Made by a program: the position numbers and the translations under genes. A stretch of 64,000 bases of DNA, from the NCBI GenBank assembly GCA_907165275.2, contig OU015655.1, positions 9,932,501 through 9,996,500 of the forward strand, in the 5' to 3' direction. Under the pieces are notes generated by a model that was not told where the DNA came from, did no database searches, and was given only the letters and a program-made list of their open reading frames with translations. The stretch comes from Zygaena filipendulae. Taxonomy: Eukaryota; Arthropoda; Insecta; Lepidoptera; Zygaenidae. Within the stretch, counting starts at the first letter, position 1; every line of letters begins with the position of its first letter. Of this stretch, positions 33,801 through 45,800 are shown piece after piece.

Positions 33801-36800
33801 TGTAAATACAATGTGTAATTTTCTTCATCCATTAAATACTGTGCAGGAACCCATCCCTTCTCTTCAGTAAGATGTTTTTTGACAAACCACCAGTCCTGAT
33901 TAGTAGTTTCTAAAATAAAAATGATTCGTTCAGTGCACGCAAAAAAGTTTTTACATGAATGTTTTAATATCAACTGACCTTGCTGATTAATTATGAAATA
34001 TTTATCGATTTTCACCTTTAAAAGCACTAATAAAAAACTAAAATTGAGTCACTCATTGCACTGTTGACCTTATAAATCTATTTTTGTAATACTTATATGG
34101 TTGCCTTTCTTGTAAACTTCTTGCAAATAAATGAATAAAATATTCTTTGGTGTAGTTAATTGATTTGCAATAAATACAATGTTTAGTTACCAAGAATGTA
34201 AAGACGTTCGCCTTCCACGAGGTTTATTGCTTCATCAGTCTCAGCTACATAGGAGTATACGGCAAAAACGGTATCGCCACTTCGCACATCAACTGGAGTA
34301 TCTAGTAAGGTCAAAGAAATATTAACAAATTTGTATTTGTAATATCAATATTAGGTTTCACACATGATTTACAGGTGAAAAAAGGGTCTATCGGAAAATG
34401 GAAATTGGGACGGTATAGTTCACCTAATTACTGAAATAGATGGGTGCGGGTAGATTGTCGTGAATATTGTCGCAAGAGGGGCTAAGTATAACACAAATGT
34501 AGGAGTGATTTAATATGAAGTTGAGATATGGGAATTGAAGTTGATATCAATAACTTAGCTTAAGGCACGTCCTGACGAAAAATAGAAGAAATACGAACAG
34601 TTCAGACGCATCACTTCACTCATATTTGTCATGAAGGTAATCTAATGACGTCGAGTTAAAAAGAATTCATAGTTAAATTAAACAAAAAATAAAAATAAAA
34701 TATTCGATAGAAGTATCAAGAAACCGTTTCTAAGTTCAAAAGATATTTTTTTTTTCGATAAAAGCAGATAAGGCGTGACTTATAGTTGTAGAGTCCACAC
34801 TCAGACCAAATAATTTGGTTCACATATTAAAAAGTTTAAAAACGTCAAAATTTACATGGTAAAGGACAATGACCAAAAATATATGGAGCTCGATCCAAAT
34901 GTCCACCACTCATAACCTACATACCAGACCGCAACCAAAAATATGCTGTCAGTAAAAAGTTATGAATGAATGAAAAGTCATGTTTTGGCCTCGTCGAATG
35001 CAAAAATGCATTACTTGCTAGGGAAACTTACTTACTTACTTTAAAAAATCCAGATAGTATGAATTATTTCAAAGAGCGAAATGGATAAAACTAGTGTTAT
35101 CTCCAACTTGCGCGGAGTTTACAATGAATGTTGCGCACAATTAAAATTAATTTAAATAAATAGTGAAATAAAAAAACTAATATTACTATATATTCACTAT
35201 AGTCACTACTATATTTTTCATATGGTCATAACTTTTTACTGATAGCATATTTTTTTCTTGTCTCATACTGAAAGTTACTCTCTATGTAGTGGGCTATAAG
35301 TTAAAATAGGTCTCGTTACTGCAGGTGGACATTTGGGCCATTTTCAGTCATTGTCCTTTTAAAATCCAATGAAATTATTACTTATATATTAAACCATACT
35401 TTCGAGATCAAGTTATGATCAAGTCATAACCGTAACCTTTGTGTTTTCTGTAAATTCTACCAACGATTTATTGAAAACACGTAGAAAGTAAAAATAATAT
35501 ATACAATATATATATAATAAATATTATATGTATAAATAGTAATACTTTGGAATTTAATATCTATTTTGCTTCTTCACTATGTAAATGTTATTTTAGACAT
35601 TATTCCGCAATGCAAGAGGTTTATTAATGCCATAATAATAAAAGCAAAAACCCGTGTACCTACCCCAAAGTACAATATTGGGTATTTATTATTAAACTAG
35701 CTGTGCCCCGCGGTTTAGTAAGTTCCGGAATTCCCGCAGGAACTTTTTTTTTATAAATTAAAAGTATAACATCAGCTATCTGCCAGTGAAAGTCCCGTTA
35801 AAATCGGCCAGCAGTTTCAGAGATTAGCCGGAACTGATAGACAGGCAGACAGAGAAAATATTTTTTTTTTTTGTTTTATGTATATAATTTCATATGCATT
35901 TAGTGAAAAGCTGTAAATTTGGAGTTACAAACAGATACTTCAATTATATTTTGTCAGTACAGATATGCCAAACAAGTAGGTGTAAATACCCGAATAAGCT
36001 AGCTGTACCCTCAAAGGAAATAAAAACCTTACGGTTTATGAATTTTGGGGATTAGGTACCCTGGATTGGAACTGAAATGACTTTCATGAAAACCGTTCTA
36101 TAAATTAATTAGCCCGAAAAGTCAGACAGACAGTTTAGTTGCCAAAGAAGGCTGTCGATGTTACAGATATATACTTGCGATTTCCCTAGATTGTATATAT
36201 TAAGATTTATTAAAAAATAGTAATTATTTTCTTACCAGGAAATTCTTGTTCTCTGGATATACTCATGGATACATCCGCTTCTGGAAATTTAGTAATATTT
36301 TTATGAGTAGGTAAGTAAACTAGTTTATGGGCAATCAGTTCATTAAGAATCAGCTCAGTTCAGCGGGGTTAGCCACGTCGACATACATTCTACAATCGAT
36401 AACGCATATAAAACATAAGTAACGAATAGCCAATCAACCAATCAAAACTCTAGTTTTTAACCGACTTCCAAAAAGGAGGAGGTTATGCATTCGATTGTGT
36501 TTCTTTTTTTATGTATGTTCACCGATTACTCGAAGACGGTTGGACCGATTTCTAAAATTCTTTTTTTTTTTAATCCCAATTAAGTTCCATTGCCACCAAG
36601 TCGGGATCTGATGATGGGATCTTGGAGAAATCGAGGGGACTCTTCAAAAATTATACGCACACCTATAGCGATTTGGGTATTTTTTCTAGTAAATCGTTCA
36701 TATGCTTTCGAAAAGCAAAATTTGAAGAACTGATGATGAAGACTACAGAACTACTTGAAGTCGGTGACAAGCCAAATTCGGAGTAGGTAGATTGGCTAAG

Positions 36801-39800
36801 TCCACTCGCGTCACTAGCTCGTCGTGAGCTGAACAACCCAAGTGGGCAGACATGAGCGGGCTTGGCACCGAATTCAAATTGAAAAGTGGTAGCGCAAACA
36901 AATAAAAGTATTACGTGTATTTTTGTCGGTTGCATTAAATCGGTATTTTGTTATTTTTAGCTTTTTAGTTTTGTGTTTTTGGAAGTCTGTTTTAATTCTT
37001 TTGTTAAAAATTTGTTTATGATTGGTTGATTGGCTATTCGTTACCTATGTTTTGATTAGCTGACCAAGTAACATGACAATTCGTCACTAAATATGTTTAG
37101 AACATTAACAGTTTTCTATAACGTAGCTAACCCCGCAGGTATTGAAATTTATTAGGTACCTACCGGATTCAAACACAGTTTATTGATTATATATATTACC
37201 ATAAACTTATTTAACTATGCTTTGGATATTAGATATTTTACAATAAACAGACAAAAATAAAAAAATCGACATAAGAATATATACCTAAAAAAAGGATAGT
37301 AACCGATTCTTTATGGGCTTGAATTAAAATAATATTTTTTAGAGAAGAAGAATCAACTGAGGAAGAATTTAAACATCGTTATTCGTGATATCGAGTGAGG
37401 CAGCTGTATGGTACTATACTAAATTCATTGTCACCGAATTGAAAAAAATGGTTTACAAGTTTTGATTAGGAATGCGGATAACTTGCTTAAAGAAAGCTTT
37501 GAAAAATGTAAACGCGTATCAGGTTCCGATCAGTTTTTTCTTTGGAAGCCTGAAAATCGTGATATACAATGTCAGTTATTTTATTTTAGGTGACGCTATT
37601 AATTGCTGACCCCACCCATGTAAACAGTATGATGATACTCATGAAAGAGATGAAACACGTATTGAGTGACGCATCTTTCTCGAAACCTATGGATTTTTAA
37701 CGAAAAATTAACATCCTTATTCGCCCACGTCAATGTAACATGTAAAAGTTATTCATCGTCATGGATATTGATACCCTTTCCTAGCCAAGTGGCGGTACTT
37801 CCACTCAAAGCCCAAAAGCCCGGCCTGCCCAGCTGAAGTGCTTGCTCTGGAGTATCAAATATTTCAACAAGTATTTATATTTATAAACTTTATATATTTG
37901 ATATTCTGTGGGAAGTGTTTTGGCTAGGCAAGCCGGAATTTTGGGCTTGTATGAAAGTACCGCCACTGAGCCAACCCTGTATGATAAGCAAGTTTAACTT
38001 ACGTGAAAAGTTTAGACCGTGTGTCTCTCACTGTCACAAACGTTTATAACTTGACACTTCCGGCGATTCTACATGTGAATCTCAGTGGCTAACCTAAGAT
38101 TCTTGGCAAATAAGTTCACAAATCAGTTTTTATACAATTATACTCTTTTTGATATGTCATATGTAAATTATCGTTTGATCACAAATGGCCGGCTTTTTGT
38201 ATTGTGACGAAGGCAAGAAATATCACTACCATACCATTGGTATCTATTTCCGATACGCTAACGCACCACAATTGTCCATGGCATTACACAAAACACCGGC
38301 CGTTTATATCAAAAATGTGCTGACAACAGTAAATTTACAATTACGAAGCATACCTACATTAAATCCTCCGTACTAGAATTTTTTCGGTTTCAATTTGCCG
38401 AGAATTTTAGGTTTAATTTATTTAATAGAACGACGGAGAAAATCACCCCTTTGCCAAGATGCACTGCAGAAGAATCCTTAATTATAGAGAAGAACAAGCA
38501 TTAGTGAAATCATCAGATGATTGTTTGACTCAATCGCAAAGCTTACTTTTGAATTATATTTAAACATAAGGCAAAGGCAAGTTGAACGTAAACTAACAAC
38601 AAAAGTAAATAGAAAAAGCGTATACTTTTTCAATAAAGATTATTTGTGACCTCATTTGATCGCGGAACCATGCGATATAAATTTTTGTTTGGAGATTCTT
38701 GCAAGAAGCAAGAAGCAAGCAAGCAAGCTTATTAAAATACCTGAATTAGAAGCTTCATGAAATAAAGTGCGTTTGTTATGAGTGACATGTTTTAATAAGC
38801 TTGAGAGACAAATAAAAATTAAACAACACAACTGCATTGAATTTTTTGTTATAATTCGAAATATAAAGCGCTAATAAGTAGGTACTTTACAAAAAGGTTT
38901 AATAGAAAAATACCTTCTATTTGCGACGGCTTTCTTGGCTTTCGTTTTGTTGCAATGGTCACTTGTTCTTCTTCGTAGCTTTCATTTTGTACTTTTTTAG
39001 GTTTTAATTCTACGCTAAGTTCTTCGACTTCACTTACTTCGTAAACTGGTTTTTTAGGTTTACGTTTGATATACATTTCAACATTTTCTTCGGACTCGGC
39101 TTCACTTAAAACAATCTCGTTGTTTTCTGTTGCCTCAACCTCTTGCGTCAGTTGTATTGATGTTTCATCGGCAGCATCGGTTATAACAAACTTTTTCTTA
39201 GGTTTAAGTTTAACTTTACTAGATAGCGACGTTTCTTCGTTAGTGTATTGGATATTTTGTGCTTTAACATCGAAAACAATTTCTTCCTGATCATCAACTT
39301 CATATGCAGGTTTTCTATCTAATTTAAAACTGATTTCTTGAGTAACATCTGAAGAGTTATCAGTTACTCTAGGTTTTGAAACAGTTACGCTTGACATTAT
39401 ATCATCATCTTGCGGTATGACTTTAACAGGCTTTGACGGTTTTAAAGAAAATATGACATTAGATGACTCTACTTCTTTTTCAGTATCACTGTCAATTAGT
39501 TCCACTACGTCTGGTCCTTCTGTTTCTTCGTAGAATTGAATAGATGTTTCATCTGCTTCTTCGTTGAAAGTAGGTTGTTTTTGTGGTTTTAATTTTACTT
39601 TGCTAGTCAAAGAAATTTCTTCTTCGGCGTATGAGTCTAGATGAATATTAAATTCTTGTTCAACATCTTCCTTAGTTTTAGTCGATTTTGGCCTAAATGT
39701 AACATTTTCTGGTTCAGTTATTTCTGGTAAAATTACTGAAGACTTTCTAGTAGTTTTTAACTTCTTTTTGATGGTGACTTCACCAACTTCTTCGTCAGTT

Positions 39801-42800
39801 TTCTTTAAGCTCGGTCGCCTTGGTTTTATCACGAATTGTTCTGGTACATCCTCTTGGTCTTGTATACTTGTAATTGGAATTTCATCTTCAACATCTTTAA
39901 CAGGTAGGATTTTGTTTTCGTCCAAACCATCTTCGATTTTTTTAGCTTCTAAGATATCTTCAATCCCAAACAAGGGCTTTTCTAATTCGGTTTTTACTGT
40001 TTCTGGCAGTTGTGGTTCTTTATACTTAGATTTCTTTATTTTAGTAGCCTCTTTAACGTTTCTCGAAAGAATTCCATTTTGCTTAATACTTCCTAAAAAG
40101 TTTATTACAGGTTTAATATCTTGAGGAGGCCAATCATTTACATATTTGATGCGACTTTTCAGTTGAAATTTAGGTAATTTAACTGCTGCAGTTTCTGGTT
40201 TAGTTTTAGCTACCGTCTTTTTCAATTTAAGAGTTGTGAATTGTGGCCCTTCTTTAGTTTCCGCATGTTGTGGTTTACTTAATTCAAGTTTATTCCTCTC
40301 AATTTTTATAGCGGTTAGTTTCGGTTTGTCCTTTTTATTTATTTCTTTTGGAATGTTTCGAGGCTCTTCAACAGTTATATTTTCTTCACGTTGTTCGGTT
40401 AACAATTCTGTATTTTCATGTTGTTTTTCAGCTTTTTTAGGAGAGAAGTCAAATTCTTCAGGCTTCTCTAAGTCAACCTTCTCAAGATCTTCAATGATTG
40501 GAACTTTCACAGCCTTCTTTTTTGGTTTAATGGCTTCTTTTATATTTCTGGAAAGTTCACCGTTTTGTTTCACACTACCTATAACTGAAATGATCGGCTT
40601 AACATCTTGAGGTGGCCAGTCATTTATAAACTTGATACGACTTTTTAATTGAATTTTAGGAACTGAAGGTGTAATTTGTTCTTTCTTAGGTTGTTGAACT
40701 GGTTTTCGTAATTTCAATTTTGTAAATTGTGGGCCTTTGGTTTCAGTAAGGTATTGTACATTGCTAGTTTCGACAGATTTGTGTTCGATTTTCATAGGAA
40801 TTAATTTAGAAGCTTTTGGACTTTTAGTTTTTTGAGTTTCAACAATCGTTGGGAGTTCTGTTTCTACTGTTTTTGTGGTTTCTTCACTTGATGTTTTCAC
40901 AGTTACTATTTCACTCTGAGGTAAATCAAATTCATCTGTAAAAATAAAAAAAATATATAATATACTAGCAGTATCAGAGCAGCAAATAGTTTAAAACTAG
41001 CGAACTGAATGAGTTGGCGAATGAACGCTCTATTTCAATCAGTATCTATGGATGCTGTGAGTTTAATGTGAACATCTCCGTGATTATACCTACCCACTTT
41101 CGAACGGGATACTTTTTAGTAGCTATTTAGTACTAGTACAGTCAGCATCAGAAACGTTATTACTTTTGATAGTTAAAAACATATTCCCCGGTGTTCACCC
41201 ACATGATTTTTGGGAATACCTCGGAAAATTTACGCACATAATAAAAAAATATCCTATGTGTTGATTCACAACTTATTTTTTCTGTATGCTCATTCAAATT
41301 AGCTCAACCGTTTACGCGTGAATGGGTGATATACATCTTCACAAACTTCCACATTGATTTTGTTATAATACTGATTTGATCGGATTGCGCCGCCATTGAC
41401 CCTTCTTCTGTGATTGACATCAGTAATTATTAGGTACATACAAGAATTATACTTTAGAGCTACGTAAAGAGGTGAAATTAGAGGTACCTATCCGTTTAAA
41501 TAAAATATTTAACAATTGTATCAATGACATAAACCGCTGCTTTTTTCCTAAGGAGCTTGATAGTTTTAATTAGTATATGAAGTCTCCCGAATATCCTTTG
41601 TTGATCCCTCAGGCACATTAACTATTTCAGCAGGTTATTTTTCTTCTTTCTTTTCAGAAACTAATTCTTCCATGGCTAACACTTCAGTGATCGGTGTTTC
41701 ATCATCCGGTTTAGTGGTAGTAATTTTTGTACCCTTTTCCTAGGGAGAACTTTTCTTCCTAATGATGCGTTTTTTGACTCCAACTTGAAAGAAGAAAGAA
41801 AGAAGTTCTTGCTTGAGTTCTCAATTTCTCCCAAGTCTTCTGGTTCTTCAACTGCTTCAGATGCCACTTCTATGAAATTAATAGTGAATTGTTGAGTGAA
41901 AATTGTGTAAATGTAATTCATAGAAATTGTATGATCTTATGGATTGTTCTGTTGAAAAATCTCAAATACCTACATATCGATAGAGATTTTTTTTACTAAG
42001 GTAGCATTAAATGTTTATGTTTGTTTCTCTTTCTTATGTGTTATGCTGAAATAAATGTATTTTCATTTCTTTTCTTTCTTTTCAAATGTTAAAAATCGAC
42101 CAGTTATCGGATAACGGCTTTTTAGTTATGCCATGGCATAACTCAGCAAACTAGCTAGAGTTAAGTATTAGGAAAATAATAACACAAACGAGTCAATGTT
42201 GTTTTACTACTAGTATGTGACGACTAGTACGGTACGATATGACCACCCTCAAGTCGCATCTATAGGTACTAACGGCCGCACTGAGTCGACTTTAATGATT
42301 ACTTAGTTAAGTATAGATTTTTAAAACAAAACTGCCGCAATCAGAGACGTTCAGTAAATTAATGTTAATTGACACTTAATGAGATGTAACTTAATTAGTT
42401 AAATGCCAATTAACATTAATTTATTAAACTTGTCTGATTTCAGCAGTTTTGTTTTAAAAATAAAGGCGACTCTGAGTGCGGCGGTAAGAGTAGCAGCGCT
42501 TGGGTTGAGAGACGATACCTACCATATTCCCCAGACGTTATCTCACCCGACTATCGTATACTTATGTATGTAGTTTAAAAACTATTTGTAGTATAAAAAA
42601 AATCTTATTATAATTAGGCTGATATGAAATCGCAGACGAACTCTTCTACTCACAGCTCTGCTACCAGAGTTCAGTGCTAAATGAATCCATACTTTAATCA
42701 ATCGTAGGTAAAAGATCCTACCTGCTGATCGAGACTACACTATCGAATGAGCTTCATAAATGATAAAGTTATTAAAATTTGTAGAATATAAACCAAACGC

Positions 42801-45800
42801 CTCTTTACTTTTGTGCCAAGCTATTATTAACCTTACGTATTATGAAACAAAGTCCTTCGCCGTGTCTGTCTGTCTGTCTTTTCACGATAAACTCAAAGAC
42901 TACTGAACGGACGTTCATGCGGTTATCACCAATTAGGTGCGATAAAGGGATTCAAGAGGAAGGTTTATACGAATAGTTTTCAAGGAATTCCTACGAAAAC
43001 TCCGAAATTATCGCGGGTGAAACCGCGTGGGATTACTGGCTTGTAAAATAATAAGTTTGGAAAGTTGTCGGCGGGTTGGCGGACTACAACGTGTTTAAAA
43101 AATATATTCTCAAATTTAATGTTTTTAAATGTGCAGTAGGCTGTATATAATTGTGGTGGTAATATAGAAAAGGCGTAACTTTCCTTACGAAGAGAAAGTA
43201 GACGTTAATACCGTTTTAATTTTATAGAAATAGTAGTGATTAGCGATTTGCCATTATTTTCTAAAGTCCTAATTTCATTTATGACCGGTGATTGCGAATT
43301 ATTTTAATAATAATAATTATTTTGAATTATTTTGTATAACATTAACTGATTTATGTTTCCATTCCATTATGTTTCAATTTTCATGTGTTGTGTCAAATAA
43401 AGTTTTTCAATTCAATTCAATTTAGGTTACTCTTTTAAAATGTTATAGGTATGTACCTATATTATTGAGATATTATATTCAAAAGTTGTGTCAATGTGGC
43501 TGCATCTATTTATTACTAGCTGACCCCCGCGGTTTCACCCGCAGTTATTTCGGAGTTCCCTCGGAAATTTCGGGATAAAAAGTACCCTATGTCACTCAGG
43601 ATCACTGTAAGTTCTTATAAGTGAAAGAATTTCTAAAATCGGTTCAGTAGATCCAGAGATTACCCACTACAATCTTACAAACTCATGAACTCGCAAACTC
43701 CGGAGTTCCCGAGGGAATTCCGGGATGAAAAGTACCTTATATCACTCTGGATCACTGTAGCTCCCTATAAGTGAAAGAATTTTCAAAATCGGTTCTGTAG
43801 ATCTAGAAATAGTTTTTCCCCCGTGGTTTTACCCGCGGGAAATTCGGAGTTCCCGCAGGAATTCCGAAATAAAAAGTACCCTATGACACTCAGGCTTACT
43901 GCAGCTTCCTATAAGTGAAATAATTTTCAAAATCGGGTCCGTAGATCCAGAGATTACCCCCTACAACGTCACAAACTCACAAACTCACAAACCCACAAAC
44001 TCACAAACTTTTCTCTTTATAATATTAGTATAGATTAAGATGACGTGTTCTGATTTATTTACGAACTAGCTGTTCACAGCGGGTTCACCAGCGTTAATTT
44101 CAGATATCCCGCGGGAATTCCTGGATAAAAAGAAGCCTAAGTTACTCCTTATCACATTCGGCTATCAACCAGTAAAAGTCCTGTTAAAATCGGTCCAGCC
44201 GTTTTAGAGATTACCCGGAACAAACAGACAGACAGACACAGAAACATTTAAAAATTGATTTTTTGGTGTTAGTACCATATACCCATACTTTCGTATGCAT
44301 TTAGTGAAAACATGTTAATTTCAAAATTACAAACAGACACTTCGATTTTATTAATATGTCTAGATAAAATTGGTTAGGTGTCATAAATTTCCAACTAAAG
44401 ATATCCAATGATTCAAAATAGGCAAGTTAACTTGCTTTTTAATAGTATCAAAGAAAAAAGAATATTATACAGAAGCGATACTCCGCCTCCCACCGATTTC
44501 ATGCCTCCTTATACCCCGCGAAAATTTTTTGGAAATTCCGTGGAAAATAGTCAAATGTAGAATCTTAGATGTGAAAATTTTCCACTGACAGCTCGCTGTC
44601 AAACTTACGATACGCTCAATGTGTACGTACGAGCCGGCCGTCTTTACTTGTGGAAAAGTAATTGAATCAGTTTATTTGGGCTAAAACGTAGTGATTACCT
44701 TCTCTCTGGGGCTGATAGTATGGTTGTTTTTTTTTTTATTTCAGGCTTACATATACGAGTTTATCGAGTGTTAGGAGTGTATAAGTATTTTAAAGATTTT
44801 TCTCACGCTACTGAAAAACCGGTGTTTTTCTTCCTTCAAAGGCAACATTAATAGAAGATTGGAGCATCATTAGTTCTATTGTTGTATTTTGACTCTTTCT
44901 TTCTCAAAGAGTTCCTTTTAACGACTCGTCTGAATTCCTTGACATAAGGAGCATCCTTGGCAAGTTTAGTAGTGTCATGTAGGTATGTGTGTGTTATGAA
45001 GTGGTGTGAGTGCTTCGTCTGAAATGTGTCCTATTTTATGTATAGAAGTGTTTGATTATTTATCACCTTCTTGTAAATAAATTACAGTCATAACGAGCAC
45101 AGTTTCAATTTAAAGACAAACTTCCTTTTCGGTTTAAGTAATTTTGTTTTTCGTTCTCTTACCTTCGGGTGACTTTTCCTCTTGGACGGTTGTTTCTTCG
45201 GAAAGTTTCATGATTTCTAACGGTTTGACATCTTCTTTAGCAGGCTGAGATTCTTCGGTGATTGTTATGGTTGTAAAAGGCGCTACATCGTCCTTCTCTT
45301 GGTTTGTTATTTGATTGTCATCGTATTTATCACCTATTTTCTTTTTGATGATGGGCTTCGTGGTCTTGACTTTCTTCACATCACCTAATTCAGTACGTAC
45401 TTGTGTTACTTGAACTTGCTCAGGAGCTTGCTCAACAAGCTCTGCAGTGATAGGTTTGAATGTGTCTTTGAGTGGTGTGAGTGATTCATCTCTAATGTGT
45501 TCTCTTTTGTGTACAGAAATGACTGGTTGTCTATCGTCTTCATTTTTAGTAGAAATCAGTGTAGTTTCTAGTTGAGGACCTAGTTTTTTCCTCAAAATAT
45601 GCTTAGTAATTCTATTTTTCTGGATCTTACCTTCAGGCGTCTCTTCCTCTTCGAAGATTGCCTCTTTAGGAAGTTCCAAGATTTCTACCGGTTTTACCTT
45701 ATCTTTATGCGACTGAGTCTCTTCGGTGACGGTTATTATTGTGATAGGCGCTTCGTCATTCTCCTCTACAGTTTTAACTTGTGAACCCTTTTTCTTCTTA

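Noticed and set aside
36663..36935. 90-codon minus-strand frame
   Set aside because: Lies inside the non-autonomous element bounded by inverted repeats at 36363-37136; no recognisable domain or splice context.
41676..41921. 81-codon minus-strand frame as a functional sls exon
   Set aside because: The acceptor looks usable, but the unit-homologous frame has stops and a shift and no good donor follows; treated as a relic.
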